Of a stretch of DNA of 64,000 nucleotides, positions 28,201-37,778 are shown piece after piece. Source of the DNA: Pseudomonas paraglycinae (GTDB taxonomy: Bacteria; Pseudomonadota; Gammaproteobacteria; Pseudomonadales; Pseudomonadaceae); contig NZ_BQHR01000008.1 in the NCBI RefSeq assembly GCF_021601625.1, forward strand, positions 238,743 to 302,742, written 5' to 3'. How positions within the stretch are numbered: the first letter of the stretch is position 1; the number at the start of each line of letters is the position of its first letter. The notes under the pieces are model-generated. The model worked only from the letters and a program-made list of their open reading frames with translations, searched no databases and was not told the origin of the DNA. Made by a program: the position numbers and the translations under genes.

Positions 28201-28503
28201 CCAGTTGTCGCGCCGGTCAGCGCCCTGACCCCAAGCGGCCGCGCACCAAACGACCCGCGTGAAGTACGTCGTCGCAAGCGTGAAGAAGAGCGTCTGCAGA
28301 AGGAAGCCGAACTGGCTGCCGCTGCTGCTCCAGTCGCTGCCGAGCCAGTGGTTGCCGAAGTGGTCGAGGCAGCTCCTGCCCCGGTCGCTGAAGAAGTTGC
28401 CGTTGAGGCCGTGATTGCCGAAGCACCACGCTCCGTTCAGGAAGCGGTCGAGCAACACGAAGAGGCCCAGGAAAAAGAACACGAGCCTAAACCTCTCGTC
28501 TGA
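25252..28503 (+). CDS. rne: Ribonuclease E
   Basis: Essential endoribonuclease and degradosome scaffold, 1083 residues from ATG 25252 ([21 protein letters not shown]). The N-terminal half has the S1 domain ([33 protein letters not shown]), the DNase I-like catalytic region with the magnesium aspartates in [10 protein letters not shown] and VIDFIDM, and the Zn-link CPRCSGTG. The C-terminal half is low complexity: an amphipathic helix ([15 protein letters not shown], membrane anchor), arginine-rich [12 protein letters not shown] repeats that bind RNA, and long alanine/valine/proline/glutamate repeats. It is longer than many Pseudomonas homologues because of repeat expansion. Strong terminator follows. 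Confidence 0.96.
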   Translation: MKRMLINATQPEELRVALVDGQRLYDLDIESGAREQKKANIYKGRITRIEPSLEAAFVDFGSERHGFLPLKEISREYFKKAPEGRVNIKDVLSEGQEVIVQVEKEERGNKGAALTTFISLAGRYLVLMPNNPRAGGISRRIEGEERNELREALNGLVAPADMGLIVRTAGLGRSSEEMQWDLDYLLQLWTAIKEASLDRSAPFLIYQESNVIIRAIRDYLRQDIGEVLIDSVEAQDEALTFIRQVMPQYASKIKLYEDSVPLFNRFQIESQIETAFQRVVELPSGGSIVIDPTEALVSIDINSARATKGSDIEETALQTNLEAAEEIARQLRLRDIGGLIVIDFIDMTPAKNQRAVEEKVRECLEADRARVQIGRISRFGLLEMSRQRLRPSLGESSGIVCPRCSGTGIIRDVESLSLAILRLIEEEALKDRTAEVRAQVPIPVAAFLLNEKRNSITKIELRTRARIVILPNDHLETPHFEVQRLRDDSPEAATNQSSYEIAAAAADVEDVQPAAATRTLVRQEAAVKTAPARANAPVPTEVAAPAPAPAPVAAPEPSLFKGLVKSLVSLFATKEEPVAPVVVEKPATERPARNEERRNGRQQSRNRNGRRDEERKPREERAPREERAPREPREERQPREPREVREPRESRDEAPVAREERAPRAPREERAPRAPREDRKPRGEREERVRELREPLDAAPAVAAAATAEERPARQPREERAPRPPREERQPRAEQAAAAVAEEEITTNEEQLPEDGSENAEGDRPRRRSRGQRRRSNRRERQRDANGNVIEGSEESESGENTQAPSTADLAAGLAVTAAVASTAISAPAEAQAHEQAERATAATLETAPVEAPVVEATTPVEVAAAPEVEVAPAREAQPQAEVAAEPAVTFQAPAVVEESVVETVAETVTETVREVREEQTAFNWVAEPAVAETPAPVVEAPVVEEAKTAEPVVVAEPAPVVEAPVVEAPVVAEAPAPVVEASPVVAPVSALTPSGRAPNDPREVRRRKREEERLQKEAELAAAAAPVAAEPVVAEVVEAAPAPVAEEVAVEAVIAEAPRSVQEAVEQHEEAQEKEHEPKPLV

Positions 28504-28510
28504 TTCCAAA

Positions 28511-28558
28511 GCCAATAAAAAGCCCCGCCTGGTGATCCAGGCGGGGCTTTTTATTGGC
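28511..28558. terminator. Bidirectional terminator between rne and the MocA-like gene
   Basis: GCCAATAAAAAGCCCCGCCTGG pairs with its complement around a TGAT loop; A- and T-runs allow use on both strands for the convergent genes. (Stem given by position; arms 28511-28532 and 28537-28558.). Confidence 0.92.
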
Positions 28559-28569
28559 TCAAGGTTTTA

Positions 28570-29166
28570 TCAGGATGGCGGGAAAACCAGCGCATCCGGC
28601 ACGTCGATATCCCACAACACACCCGGATCATCCACCGCGACTTCAATCACTCGTCCTTGGGCAAACAGCGGTCTGGCGCCGCGGTCACCGGACAAAGACA
28701 TCAGTCCCGCTGCGAACGATCGACCAAACCCGACCGGATGCCCATAGTCACCGTTCAACGTCGGTACGCTGACCGCATCCTCGGCAATCGCCGCCACGAC
28801 CCGTTCCATGCTCGACGGCAGGATGAACGGCATGTCGCCCAGCACAATCAGCCAGCCATCGGCATCCGGGCAAGCCGCCACACCCGCCGCGATGCTGTCG
28901 CCCATTCCCGTGGATTCGATCGAGACAATGTCACACCCATAAGCCTGCGCCATGCGCATTGCCTGCGGGCGCGCCTCGGTCGTCACCAGCACTCGCTGGT
29001 CGAGGCTCGCCGGCAGGTTCACCAGCACCTGCTCGATCACCGAACGCACCGCGCCATCACGCCCGGTGCAATCGGCCAGCAGCTTGTCCTTGTCGGCACC
29101 CGCCACTTCGCGAAAGCGGCTGCCCTCGCCCGCCGCCAGCACAATCACTCCGATGGATCGGCTCAT
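28570..29166 (-). CDS. MocA-like molybdenum cofactor nucleotidyltransferase
   Basis: A 198-residue NTP transferase of the MobA/MocA type. It has the N-terminal VIVLAAGEGSRF nucleotide signature, LADCTG, LVTTEARPQAMRMA, VLGDMPFILPSSME and the C-terminal GHPVGFGRSFAAGLMSLSGDRGARPLF. It likely attaches CMP to molybdopterin to make the cytosine dinucleotide cofactor used by hydroxylases of this family. It overlaps the XdhC gene by 4 bp and is the last gene of the operon. Cytidylyl rather than guanylyl transfer is inferred from the neighbouring enzyme. Confidence 0.87.
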   Translation of the reverse strand: MSRSIGVIVLAAGEGSRFREVAGADKDKLLADCTGRDGAVRSVIEQVLVNLPASLDQRVLVTTEARPQAMRMAQAYGCDIVSIESTGMGDSIAAGVAACPDADGWLIVLGDMPFILPSSMERVVAAIAEDAVSVPTLNGDYGHPVGFGRSFAAGLMSLSGDRGARPLFAQGRVIEVAVDDPGVLWDIDVPDALVFPPS

Positions 29167-30146
29167 ACACTCTCCACTGTTTTCTTCTGCTTGAGCTCGA
29201 CACCATTCTTGATCGCGACGATTTCCGCCAACAGCGACAAGGCGATTTCCGCCGGGGAATGGCTGCCAATATGCAAACCGATCGGCCCGTGCAAACGGGC
29301 GATGGCCGCTTCCGACAAGCCTAGCTCAGCCAGATTTTCCCGACGTTTGCGGCTATTGACCCGCGAGCCGAGCGCACCGACATAGAACGCTTTGGAATCG
29401 AGCGCCGTGAGCAGCGCCATGTCGTCCAGCCGTGGATCATGAGTCAGCGCGACAATCGCCGTGCGTTCATCGGTCTGGATGTTCAGCACCGCTTCATCCG
29501 GCATACCGGGCACAAACCTCCCATGCTGCTCTTCCCAGCCATAGACGAACTCGGTGCGCGGATCACAGATCAGCACTTCGAAATCCAGCAGCCGCGCCAT
29601 CTCGGCCACATACCGCGACAACTGCCCGGCGCCGATCAACAGCAGGCGCCAGCGTGGGCCGTAAATGGCACGCAGGGTTTGTCCGTCGAAACTCAATGCG
29701 TCGGTCTTGCCGGCCGGTCGCAGCACCACCTCGCCAGTGCCGATGTTCAGCTCGCGAGCGACGATTTCGTGGGCTTCGCAGCGATCCAGCAACTCGGCGA
29801 CCCACGCCGGATCGCCGACTCGCTCCTCGGTCAGGCGCAGAGTGCCGCCGCACGGCAGGCCGAAACGCGCCGCCTCTTCCTGCGTCACGCCGTAGGTGAT
29901 CAAATGCACCGGCGGCCCGTCGGCGGGAATCCGTCCGTCGTGCAGCCGGGCGATCAGATCGTCCTCGACGCAACCTCCGGACACCGAACCGATCACCACG
30001 CCATCTTCGCGCAACGCGAGCATTGCGCCGGGCGCCCGGGGCGCGGTGCCCCAGGTCTGCACCACGCTGAACAACATCACTCGCTGCCCGGCGCGACGCC
30101 ATTCGAGCACACTGCGCAGGACATTCAGATCGGCGCTGTCCATCAC
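29163..30146 (-). CDS. XdhC family molybdenum-hydroxylase maturation factor
   Basis: A 327-residue XdhC/CoxI-type protein that binds molybdenum cofactor and delivers it to a partner hydroxylase. Landmarks are the N-terminal VVQTWGTAPRAPGAMLAL, the SVSGGCVEDD signature, a Rossmann region (LLLIGAGQLSRYVAEMA) and LTHDPRLDDMALLTAL...YVGALGSRVNSRKRRENL. It overlaps both neighbours by 4 bp (ATGA type), between the catalytic subunit and the MocA-like gene, so its client is almost certainly the hydroxylase of this operon. Confidence 0.92.
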   Translation of the reverse strand: MMDSADLNVLRSVLEWRRAGQRVMLFSVVQTWGTAPRAPGAMLALREDGVVIGSVSGGCVEDDLIARLHDGRIPADGPPVHLITYGVTQEEAARFGLPCGGTLRLTEERVGDPAWVAELLDRCEAHEIVARELNIGTGEVVLRPAGKTDALSFDGQTLRAIYGPRWRLLLIGAGQLSRYVAEMARLLDFEVLICDPRTEFVYGWEEQHGRFVPGMPDEAVLNIQTDERTAIVALTHDPRLDDMALLTALDSKAFYVGALGSRVNSRKRRENLAELGLSEAAIARLHGPIGLHIGSHSPAEIALSLLAEIVAIKNGVELKQKKTVESV

Positions 30147-32464
30147 CCTTGCGCCTTCTGCCAGCCCTGCAACTGGTAACGCACCGGCAGGTTACGGATG
30201 CGCTGGCCGGTGGCGGCGAAGATCGCGTTGCACAGCGCCGGCGCAATCGGCGGTACGCCCGGTTCACCAACACCGCCCAATGGCACCTCACCCGGCGGCG
30301 TCACCAGATGCACCGCGACTTCCTTCGGCGCCAGCGACATGCGCGCCACCTCATACATATGGAAGTTGTCCTGCTGCACCTTGCCGTCCTTGAAGCTGAT
30401 TTCGCCCCACACGGCATTGCCCAGGCCCATCACACAGGCGCCTTCGAACTGCGAACGGATCCGCTCCGGGTTGATCTGCGGGCCGCAATCCACAGCGATA
30501 TCGGCCTTGTGCACGATCAGCGTGCCGTCGTCCTTGACCTCGACTTCGATCACCGCCGCCACGTAGGTGACGAAGCTGTAATGCACCGCCAATCCGAGAC
30601 CACGACCCTTGGGCAGTTGACGACCCCAACCCGCCGCCTTGGCCGCAGTCTCGAGCACGGTGCGCATCCGCCCGGTGTCGATCGGATAACGCTCTGGGGA
30701 TTCGCCGTAGTTCCATTCTTCACTGAGCGTACGCGGGTCGATCTGCCGATCCGGGCCGAGCAACTTGATCTGATACTTGAGCGGATCTTCCTTGGCCTTG
30801 TGCGCCAGTTCGTCGACGAAGCTCTGAATTGCGAAGCCATGGGGAATGTTCGACACCGAGCGATACCACCCGACCCGCGTATGCACCGTGGCTTCAGGGT
30901 TTTCCAGGCGCACGTTGGGAATCGCGTAGGCCATGTTGGTAAAGCCCATGCCCAGCTCGAACGCAGCTTCGTGATTCATGCCCGGCGCAAACAGCGCGGT
31001 AATGCTCGGCGCTACCGTGCGGTGCAGCCAGGCGGACGGCAAGCCGTCCTTGCCGACGCCGGCCTTGAGGTATTCGGCGGACACCGTGTGGAAATACGAG
31101 TTGTGGATGTCGTCTTCCCGGGTCCATTGCACGCGCACTGCTTTGCCAGGAAATTCCTTGGCGAGCACGGCAGCCTCAACGACGAAGTCCGGTTTGGACT
31201 TGCGGCCGAAACCACCGCCGAGCAGTGTCACGTTAAAGGTGACGTTATCGAATGGCAGCCCCAGGCGTTCGGCGATGCGCTCGCGGGTGACCTGCGGCGC
31301 CTGGCTCGGTGCCCACGCCTCGCAGGTGCCATCCTTGTAACGGGCGATGGCAACCATCGGCTCCATCGGTGCCTGGGCCAGATGCGGCAAGTAATAAGAG
31401 GCTTCCAGAGTGCTGGCGGCACTGCCGATGGCCTTGTCGATGTCGCCGGTATTGCGTACCACTTTGCCCGGTTTCAGCGAAGCGGCTTCGATCTCCTTGC
31501 GATAGGCGACCGAGTCATAAGTGGCGTTCGGGCCATCGTCCCACTCGATCTTCAGCGCTTCACGACCTTTCAATGCCGCCCAGGTGTTGCTGGCCACCAC
31601 GGCCACGCCGCCCAGTGGCTGGAATTCCGAAGGCAATGGCCGGGGTTCGATCTGGATGACTTTGAGCACGCCCGGCACTTTCAGCGCGGCGCTGTCGTCG
31701 ACCGACTTGACCTTGCCGCCGTACACCGCCGGACGCGCAATGACCGCGAACAGCATGCCGTCGAAATGCACGTCGGCCCCGTAAACCGCCCTACCATTGA
31801 CGATGTCGGCACCGTCGATGGCTTTGGTGCCTTCCTTGCCGATGTAACGAAATTCTGACGGCTGCTTGAGCCGCAGGCTGTCACGGGCCGGCACCGTCAG
31901 CGCACTGGCCGCAACGGCCAGCTCACCGTAACCCAACTCGCGCCCGGACGGCGTGTGAATGACTTTATGCAGTTGTGCGCGGCATTCGCCGACCGGCACC
32001 TTCCACTGCGCGGCGGCGGCCTGCTCCAGCATGGTCCGCGCGGCAGCGCCGCAACGGCGCATCGGTTCGTACCAGTGACGCATGCTGCGCGAGCCGTCGG
32101 TGTCCTGGTTGCCGAAGCGCACCTCATCACCCGGCGCCTGCTGAACCTTGACGTGCGCCCAGTCGGCTTCCAGCTCATCGGCGACCACCATGGTCAGGCT
32201 GGTGCGCACACCCTGGCCCATTTCCGAACGGTTGCAGACCACGGTCACCGTGCCGTCAGCGGCAATGCTGACGTAGACCTTCGGATCATCGATCCAGCCG
32301 TTCGGCATGCCGTCGGCGCCAAACTGCTTTGGCTTGTCTTCGGCCAGCGCATCCTGCCAGCCCCAGCTCGCCGCCAGCACCAGCGCACCCGTGGCGCCGA
32401 CGCCCTTGAGGAAGCCCCGGCGACTCAGGTTGCTCAGGGCGAAATCGTTCGGTAGACGGCTCAT
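30143..32464 (-). CDS. Molybdopterin-binding subunit of an aldehyde/isoquinoline oxidoreductase-type hydroxylase
   Basis: Large catalytic subunit, 773 residues, of the xanthine dehydrogenase superfamily (IorB-like two-subunit branch). A twin-arginine signal is present ([22 protein letters not shown]), so the folded enzyme is likely exported to the periplasm. Cofactor-binding landmarks include [22 protein letters not shown] and, near the C-terminus, [29 protein letters not shown] with the expected catalytic Glu in GEPGVPP. It overlaps the iron-sulfur subunit gene and xdhC by 4 bp. No FAD-subunit gene is present, as expected when electrons go to a cytochrome or another acceptor. Substrate (aldehyde or N-heterocycle) is unknown. 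Confidence 0.9.
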   Translation of the reverse strand: MSRLPNDFALSNLSRRGFLKGVGATGALVLAASWGWQDALAEDKPKQFGADGMPNGWIDDPKVYVSIAADGTVTVVCNRSEMGQGVRTSLTMVVADELEADWAHVKVQQAPGDEVRFGNQDTDGSRSMRHWYEPMRRCGAAARTMLEQAAAAQWKVPVGECRAQLHKVIHTPSGRELGYGELAVAASALTVPARDSLRLKQPSEFRYIGKEGTKAIDGADIVNGRAVYGADVHFDGMLFAVIARPAVYGGKVKSVDDSAALKVPGVLKVIQIEPRPLPSEFQPLGGVAVVASNTWAALKGREALKIEWDDGPNATYDSVAYRKEIEAASLKPGKVVRNTGDIDKAIGSAASTLEASYYLPHLAQAPMEPMVAIARYKDGTCEAWAPSQAPQVTRERIAERLGLPFDNVTFNVTLLGGGFGRKSKPDFVVEAAVLAKEFPGKAVRVQWTREDDIHNSYFHTVSAEYLKAGVGKDGLPSAWLHRTVAPSITALFAPGMNHEAAFELGMGFTNMAYAIPNVRLENPEATVHTRVGWYRSVSNIPHGFAIQSFVDELAHKAKEDPLKYQIKLLGPDRQIDPRTLSEEWNYGESPERYPIDTGRMRTVLETAAKAAGWGRQLPKGRGLGLAVHYSFVTYVAAVIEVEVKDDGTLIVHKADIAVDCGPQINPERIRSQFEGACVMGLGNAVWGEISFKDGKVQQDNFHMYEVARMSLAPKEVAVHLVTPPGEVPLGGVGEPGVPPIAPALCNAIFAATGQRIRNLPVRYQLQGWQKAQG

Positions 32465-32931
32465 GCCTTGGCCTCCTTCAGGTGAGTGGAGGCCTGACGG
32501 ATCGCGGTCTTGATCCGGTTGTAGGTGCCGCAGCGGCAGATGTTGCCGACCATCGCCTCTTCAATCTGCTCATCGCTCGGATTCGGGTTGGTCTTGAGCA
32601 ACGCGGTGGCGGACATGATCTGGCCGCCCTGGCAGTAACCGCATTGGGCCACAGCGGTGTCGAGCCAGGCTTGTTGGACGATCTGACCGACCGGGTCGGC
32701 ATGCAGGTTGTCGATGGTGGTCACGTTCTGCCCGACCACCGAACCGATCGGGGTGATGCAACTGCGCGCCGGCGCGCCGTCGATATGAATGGTGCACGCA
32801 CCGCACAGGCCCATGCCGCAGCCGAACTTGGTGCCGTTGTAACCGGCGACGTCGCGGATCGCCCACAACAGCGGCATGTCCTCGGTGACATCGAGTGGAT
32901 GATCTTGACCATTGAGTTTCAGGGTAATCAT
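32461..32931 (-). CDS. (2Fe-2S) subunit of the molybdenum hydroxylase
   Basis: About 156 residues with two iron-sulfur sites: an N-terminal ferredoxin-like domain with CGMGLCGACTIHIDGAPARSC and a C-terminal helical domain with CGYCQGGQ and ICRCGTY. It passes electrons from the catalytic subunit. I use ATG 32931 (MITLKLNGQDHPLDV), the family N-terminus; an in-frame ATG at 32973 would add 14 residues, and neither has a strong ribosome site. First gene of the operon, overlapping the large subunit by 4 bp. It has no signal of its own and is probably exported in complex with the Tat-tagged partner. Confidence 0.92.
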   Translation of the reverse strand: MITLKLNGQDHPLDVTEDMPLLWAIRDVAGYNGTKFGCGMGLCGACTIHIDGAPARSCITPIGSVVGQNVTTIDNLHADPVGQIVQQAWLDTAVAQCGYCQGGQIMSATALLKTNPNPSDEQIEEAMVGNICRCGTYNRIKTAIRQASTHLKEAKA

Positions 32932-33116
32932 GGGCACGCCCGCATATTCTTGGAGGTTATGGGGTCGAGCCATCTGCCACCGCAGGGACGGTAGTGGTTC
33001 GCGCAGATCGGCTCAGGCTAATCAGGCTCTCTTGTACGGACGGGAACGTCTGCACCGGGCCTTTGGTGGAGCAAATGGTTGGTATCGTTAGCTGGCTACG
33101 TTAACCCGCGATTAAC

Positions 33117-33154
33117 AAAAAAGCCCTGCACTTTTTAAATAAGTGCAGGGCTTT
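33117..33154 (-). terminator. Intrinsic terminator after murB
   Basis: AAGCCCTGCACTT (33121-33133) pairs with AAGTGCAGGGCTT (33141-33153); on the minus strand the stem is followed by six T. It ends the comEC-to-murB operon and separates it from the hydroxylase operon. Confidence 0.9.
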
Positions 33155-33178
33155 GGGTTCAGCCTTGAAAGCGTAGCC

Positions 33179-34198
33179 TCAATACCTGTTGGGCTCCATT
33201 TCCAGCTCGACATTGAAACGTTCTGCAATGTCTTTCTGGATGCGCTGGGCCAGATCGAGTAATTGCAGCCCGGTCGCCGTGCCGTAGTTGACCAGCACCA
33301 GCGCCTGCAATTTATGCACGCCGGCATCGGCCTCACGGAAACCTTTCCAGCCGGCACGCTCGATCAACCAGCCGGCCGCCAGTTTCATCTGCCCGTCCGG
33401 TTGCGCGTAGGCCACCAGATCTGGATGCTGCGCCTTGATCTGTGCGACCACGGCCGCCGACACCAGCGGGTTCTTGAAGAAGCTGCCGGCATTGCCGAGC
33501 ACCGCCGGGTCCGGCAGTTTTTCGCTGCGAATGCTGCAAATCGCTCGACTGACATCCGTCGGCGTCGGCTGCTCGATGCCCTGCTCGGTCAGACGCTGAC
33601 GCACCGGGCCGTATTCCAGGTGCAGATGGGCGACTCGATCCAGTGCAAAGCGCACCCGCAGGATCAGCCAACGACCCGGCTGCTGCTTGAACACGCTGTC
33701 GCGGTAGGCGAAGTTGCACTCTTCCAGACTGAAGTCGCGCAGCTCGCCGGTCTGGCGATCCAGCGCCGTCAGGCCGGCGAACACATCCTTGATCTCGACA
33801 CCGTAGGCACCGATGTTCTGCATCGGTGCGGCGCCAACGGTGCCGGGGATCAGACTGAGATTCTCCAGCCCGGAAAACCCCTGCGCCAGCGTGTGCTGCA
33901 CGAACGGGTGCCATGGCTCCCCAGCTTCGGCTTCGATCACCACGCGGTTGCCGTCGTCGCTGATGACGCGGATGCCACGAGTGGCCATGCGCAGCACCAG
34001 CGCCGGGATGTCCGCCGTGAGCAACAGGTTGCTGCCGCCACCGATCACCAGCAACGGCACATCGTGGGAAGTCGCGTAAGCCAGGGCTTCGCGCACATCG
34101 GCGTCACTGTGGGCTTCGGCAAACAGCTGCGCGCGAACGTCGACGCCGAAGGTATTGAAGGGTTTCAGGGAAACCTGCGGTTGCACCTGCAAACTCAT
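33179..34198 (-). CDS. murB: UDP-N-acetylenolpyruvoylglucosamine reductase
   Basis: FAD enzyme of peptidoglycan precursor synthesis, 339 residues, type I (E. coli-like). It has the N-terminal LKPFNTFGVD, the FAD loop VIGGGSNLLLT, SLIPGTVGAAPMQNIGAYG, the YRDSVFK segment with the catalytic-site Tyr, and GNAGSFFKNP with the catalytic Ser. It overlaps the phosphatase gene by 4 bp and is the last gene of its operon. Confidence 0.95.
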   Translation of the reverse strand: MSLQVQPQVSLKPFNTFGVDVRAQLFAEAHSDADVREALAYATSHDVPLLVIGGGSNLLLTADIPALVLRMATRGIRVISDDGNRVVIEAEAGEPWHPFVQHTLAQGFSGLENLSLIPGTVGAAPMQNIGAYGVEIKDVFAGLTALDRQTGELRDFSLEECNFAYRDSVFKQQPGRWLILRVRFALDRVAHLHLEYGPVRQRLTEQGIEQPTPTDVSRAICSIRSEKLPDPAVLGNAGSFFKNPLVSAAVVAQIKAQHPDLVAYAQPDGQMKLAAGWLIERAGWKGFREADAGVHKLQALVLVNYGTATGLQLLDLAQRIQKDIAERFNVELEMEPNRY

Positions 34199-34659
34199 AA
34201 CCGCCCCTTCACTTCGATCAACAGCTGATCGCAGGCACGTTCGATCAGATCCAGCACCTGCTCGAAACCCTGATCGCCGTCGTAATACGGATCCGGTACT
34301 TCATCGACTTCGCCTTCATAGCGGCGCAGGAACAGATCCAGCTCGGCCTTGCCGGTGGACGGTTGCAAGGCCTTGAGGTTGCGCAGGTTGCTGTTGTCCA
34401 TGGCGAGGATCAGGTCGTAGCTGGCGAAATCGGCGCGGCTGACCTGCTGGGCGCGTTGCGCCGACAGGTCATAACCACGCAGTTTGGCCGCAGCCTGGCT
34501 GCGCTTGTCCGGCGGATTGCCGACGTGCCAGTCGCCGGTGCCGGCGGAGGCCACTTCGACCTGATCCGCCAGTCCCGCTTCACGCAACTTGTGGCGCAAA
34601 ACGCCTTCGGCGGTGGGCGAACGGCAGATGTTGCCCAGGCATACGAACAGAACGCGCAT
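34195..34659 (-). CDS. Low-molecular-weight protein tyrosine phosphatase
   Basis: A 154-residue phosphatase with the N-terminal P-loop VCLGNICRSPTAEG (Cys about residue 7) and the general-acid region EVDEVPDPYYDGDQGFEQV, both diagnostic. It may act on a tyrosine kinase of exopolysaccharide synthesis, but no such kinase lies nearby. It overlaps murB by 4 bp and touches kdsB by one base. Confidence 0.93.
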   Translation of the reverse strand: MRVLFVCLGNICRSPTAEGVLRHKLREAGLADQVEVASAGTGDWHVGNPPDKRSQAAAKLRGYDLSAQRAQQVSRADFASYDLILAMDNSNLRNLKALQPSTGKAELDLFLRRYEGEVDEVPDPYYDGDQGFEQVLDLIERACDQLLIEVKGRL

Positions 34660-35423
34660 CAGGCCTCCAGCAGGCGACGGACGCGCTCGAGATCTTCGGC
34701 GGTGTCGACCCCGGTCGGCGGCGCGATCAACGCGTCAGCCACATGAATCCGCACGCCGTGCCACAGGGCACGCAGTTGTTCGAGGGATTCGGTGTTTTCC
34801 AGCCAGCACGGGCCCCAGCTCACGAAATCCTGAAGGAAGCCGGCGCGGTAGGCATAAATGCCGATGTGACGACGATACGGCACGCCTTCCGGCAACACAT
34901 CGCGGCTCTTGGCGAACGCATCGCGGGCCCATGGCAGGGTCGCGCGACTGAAGGTCAGCGCCAGACCGTTGAGGTCACTGACAACCTTGACCACGTTCGG
35001 GTTGAACAGGGTTTCCACGTCTTCGATCGGCTCGGCCAGGGTGGCCATGCGCGCTTCGGTGTGGGCTGCGAGGTTGGCGGCGACCTGATCGATCACGCTC
35101 GGCGGGATCAGCGGTTCGTCACCCTGCACGTTGACCACGATGGCATCCGGCTCCAGACCCAACTTCGCGGCCACTTCGGCCAGACGATCAGTGCCGGAGT
35201 TGTGATCTTCACGGGTCAGCACCACTTCGGCGCCGAAGGCCTTGCAGGCCTCGACAATGCGCGCATCGTCGGTGGCCACGACCACACGGCTGGCGCTGCT
35301 TTTGCTGGCCTGTTCCCAGACGTGCTGAATCATCGGCTTGCCGGCGATATCCAGCAGCGGCTTGCCCGGTAGACGGGTCGAGGCGTAGCGCGACGGGATG
35401 ACAACGGTGAAGGCTGTGGTCAT
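34659..35423 (-). CDS. kdsB: CMP-KDO synthetase
   Basis: Activates KDO with CTP for LPS inner core. The 254-residue protein has the N-terminal [31 protein letters not shown]-type [20 protein letters not shown] and [12 protein letters not shown], all KdsB signatures. It overlaps the Trm112-like gene by 4 bp. Confidence 0.96.
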   Translation of the reverse strand: MTTAFTVVIPSRYASTRLPGKPLLDIAGKPMIQHVWEQASKSSASRVVVATDDARIVEACKAFGAEVVLTREDHNSGTDRLAEVAAKLGLEPDAIVVNVQGDEPLIPPSVIDQVAANLAAHTEARMATLAEPIEDVETLFNPNVVKVVSDLNGLALTFSRATLPWARDAFAKSRDVLPEGVPYRRHIGIYAYRAGFLQDFVSWGPCWLENTESLEQLRALWHGVRIHVADALIAPPTGVDTAEDLERVRRLLEA

Positions 35424-35605
35424 TTATCCAGACGCTCGTCGGTGGTCAGGGTGCGGGCTTCGCTTTCCAGCATGACCGGGATGCCGTCGCGGATCGGGTA
35501 CGCCAGGCCGGCGCCCTTGCTGATCAGTTCGGTCTTGTCGGCGCTGAGCTTGAGCGGGCCTTTGCAGATCGGGCAGGCGAGGATGTCGAGCAGTTTGGTG
35601 TCCAT
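35420..35605 (-). CDS. Trm112 family zinc-ribbon-like protein
   Basis: A 61-residue protein ([21 protein letters not shown]...) of the Trm112/YcaR family, always found between kdsB and lpxK in gammaproteobacteria. It has only one CxxC (ACPIC), so a full zinc site would need a second copy or partner. I use the ATG at 35605, with AGGGA about 8 bp upstream; another ATG two codons earlier is too close to it. Function in bacteria is not settled. Confidence 0.9.
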   Translation of the reverse strand: MDTKLLDILACPICKGPLKLSADKTELISKGAGLAYPIRDGIPVMLESEARTLTTDERLDK

Positions 35606-35629
35606 GAACATTCCCTGGATAAAAACGGA

Positions 35630-36640
35630 TTAAGGCAAAAGACGATCCGGCAACAGGCGCATCAGTTGCGTGTCGAACCAGGCCACGAAGGCCGGCGACG
35701 GCACGGCATCGACCGCCAGGTACCACCAGTCATCGGCGGCGAAGGCACGGCACTTCACCGCGTCCTTTTCAGTCATCACCACTGGCAATGACGGCGTGAA
35801 ACTCAAGGCCTGCACGCTGTATTCGGCGTGATCGGCAAACGCGTGGGGCACAGGCCGCCAGTCTAGCGCTTCGAGGGTATTGAAGAAACGTTGCGGGTTG
35901 CCGATCCCGGCGACCGCGTGCACGGCCTGACCGGGCGGGAAATGATCGAGCGACCGGCGTTCGCGGCTGCGCAAATTGACCAGCGCCGACGGTTTGAGAC
36001 GGAAAGCGAATCCGCCGTCGCGATCCTCAAGGGCGCCATTGAACAGCACACCATCAACGCTTTGCAGGCGCTCGGCCGGCTCGCGCAGGGGGCCGGCGGG
36101 CAGGCAGCGCTGGTTGCCAAGGCCACGAGCGGCGTCGATCAGCACCAGTTCCAGATCCCGCGCGAGGCGGTAATGCTGCATGCCGTCATCGGACAGGATC
36201 AGGTCCAGCGGCTCGCTGTCCAGCAGGGCTCTGACGGCGGCGCTGCGATCGGGGTCGATCATCAGCGGCACGCCGGTGCGCTGCACGATCAGCAAAGGTT
36301 CGTCGCCGGCGATGTCGGCAGTCTGGTCAGCTTCGACCCGCCATGGCAGTTGCGCCGGTTTGGCGCCGTAACCGCGACTGACCACGCCGACCCGCAGCCC
36401 GTGGCGTCGGCAATGCTCGATCAGCCACAGGATCATCGGCGTCTTGCCGGTGCCGCCGACGGTGATGTTGCCGACCACGATCACCGGCACCGGGGATTGA
36501 TAGATCTCACCCTCGCCGTCGAGAAAACGCTGACGCTTGCCGGCCACGACGCGGCGGTACAGCCACTCCAGCGGCCGCAACAGCGTCAGGGCCGGGTGCC
36601 CCTCGTACCATGCGGCGAGCAGACGATCGGACATGGCCAT
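35630..36640 (-). CDS. lpxK: Tetraacyldisaccharide 4'-kinase
   Basis: Lipid A 4'-kinase, 336 residues. It has a membrane-associated N-terminus (ADRLL-like [22 protein letters not shown]), the Walker [16 protein letters not shown] (about residues 55-69), VSRGYGAK and [10 protein letters not shown] with the catalytic DDG. The start overlaps the exbD stop (TGATG). It is encoded in the LPS section of the operon. Confidence 0.95.
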   Translation of the reverse strand: MAMSDRLLAAWYEGHPALTLLRPLEWLYRRVVAGKRQRFLDGEGEIYQSPVPVIVVGNITVGGTGKTPMILWLIEHCRRHGLRVGVVSRGYGAKPAQLPWRVEADQTADIAGDEPLLIVQRTGVPLMIDPDRSAAVRALLDSEPLDLILSDDGMQHYRLARDLELVLIDAARGLGNQRCLPAGPLREPAERLQSVDGVLFNGALEDRDGGFAFRLKPSALVNLRSRERRSLDHFPPGQAVHAVAGIGNPQRFFNTLEALDWRPVPHAFADHAEYSVQALSFTPSLPVVMTEKDAVKCRAFAADDWWYLAVDAVPSPAFVAWFDTQLMRLLPDRLLP

Positions 36641-37068
36641 CAGGATTTGGGCGCCGCCTCGACCGTGGTCATGCGCAGATGGCTGAAACCGAGCTTGCCG
36701 GCCGCGTCCATGGCGGTGATCACGGATTGGTGCTGAGTCTTGCCGTCAGCACTGATCGACAACGGCATGTTGGTGTCGCCGTTGGCTTCTTTCTGCATGG
36801 CTTCCATCAGGGTCGCCAGATCGTTTTTCGGCAGAATCTTGTTGTTCACCGAGAACACGCCTTCGGCGCTGATGGCCACGTCCAGTTGCTTGACCTGCTG
36901 GTCCTCGGCCGGCGAGCCGCTGACCGCTTCCGGCAGATCGACACGCAGCTGGGTTTCGCGGGTGAAGGTGGTGGTCACGACGAAAAACAGCAACAGGATG
37001 AACACCACGTCGATCAGCGACGCGAGGTTGATGTCGATGGTTTCCCGGGGTTTGCGACGGAATTTCAC
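36640..37068 (-). CDS. exbD: ExbD/TolR family biopolymer transport protein
   Basis: A 142-residue inner-membrane protein with a short cytosolic N-terminus, one helix containing the conserved Asp ([22 protein letters not shown]) and a periplasmic domain. With the ExbB-like partner it forms a proton-driven motor. Its place beside lpxK and comEC, with no TonB gene, is typical of the Pseudomonas PA2982-PA2983 pair, whose client is not well established. Overlaps both neighbours. Confidence 0.92.
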   Translation of the reverse strand: MKFRRKPRETIDINLASLIDVVFILLLFFVVTTTFTRETQLRVDLPEAVSGSPAEDQQVKQLDVAISAEGVFSVNNKILPKNDLATLMEAMQKEANGDTNMPLSISADGKTQHQSVITAMDAAGKLGFSHLRMTTVEAAPKS

Positions 37069-37700
37069 GCTTTTTCCCCGGCCAGATCGACGTCACGGTC
37101 GCCCTGCACCACTTCCACCAGTTTGATCGCTTCCTGTTCCATGCCCACCACCAGTTCATCGATGCGGCGTTGCAGGAAACGGTGGAAGAACACTGCCGGA
37201 ATACCGACCATCAGGCCCGCAGCGGTGGTGATCAGCGCCTTGGAAATACCGCCGGCCAGCACCGCAGCATTGGTGGTCATTCCCGAGCCGGTGAAGGCGC
37301 TGAAAATATCGATCATGCCCAGCACCGTGCCCAGCAGACCGAGCAGCGGCGACATGGCGGCGATGGTGCCCAGCGCGTTGACGTAGCGTTCCAGCTCGTG
37401 GATGACCCGGGCGGCCGCTTCTTCAATGCACTCCTTCATGATCTCGCGACCATGCTTGGAGTTGGCCAGGCCCGCGGCGAGGATTTCCCCCAGCGGCGAG
37501 TTGGCACGCAATTCCTTGAGTTTTTCCTTGTTGAGCTGCTTGTCCTTGATCCAGACCCAGACCTGACCCAGCAGATGCTCAGGGGTGACGCGACTGGCGC
37601 GCAGGGTCCACAGGCGCTCGGCGACGATCGCCATGGCGGCGATGGAACTCAGAATGATCGGCAACATCATCCAGCCGCCGGATTTGACCAATTCCCACAC
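37065..37700 (-). CDS. exbB: ExbB/TolQ/MotA family proton channel protein
   Basis: About 211 residues with three membrane helices: WELVKSGGWMMLPIILSSIAAMAIVAERLW, GTIAAMSPLLGLLGTVLGMIDIF and GISKALITTAAGLMVGIPAVFFH. The second and third carry the TolQ-type Thr/Pro residues. I prefer the GTG at 37700, giving (M)WELVKSGGW and a GAGGGGG site 8 bp upstream, over the longer in-frame start at 37730, because close relatives begin with MWELV. Partner of the downstream ExbD-like gene. Confidence 0.9.
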   Translation of the reverse strand: MWELVKSGGWMMLPIILSSIAAMAIVAERLWTLRASRVTPEHLLGQVWVWIKDKQLNKEKLKELRANSPLGEILAAGLANSKHGREIMKECIEEAAARVIHELERYVNALGTIAAMSPLLGLLGTVLGMIDIFSAFTGSGMTTNAAVLAGGISKALITTAAGLMVGIPAVFFHRFLQRRIDELVVGMEQEAIKLVEVVQGDRDVDLAGEKA

Positions 37701-37778
37701 AGTGACAGCCCCCTCGAAAAAGTGCGCCACTTTACCATACCGGTTCGCGATAAAGACCCGTCGCCCCGACGACCGTGC

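Noticed and set aside
24916-28515. A 1,199-codon open frame on the minus strand, rich in F, G, R and A
   Set aside because: It is antisense to rne over its whole length. RNase E is certain from its S1, catalytic and zinc motifs; the opposite frame is open only because of codon composition and repeats.
30149-31858. A 569-codon plus-strand open frame
   Set aside because: Antisense to the molybdenum hydroxylase large subunit, whose motifs and overlaps with neighbours are clear.
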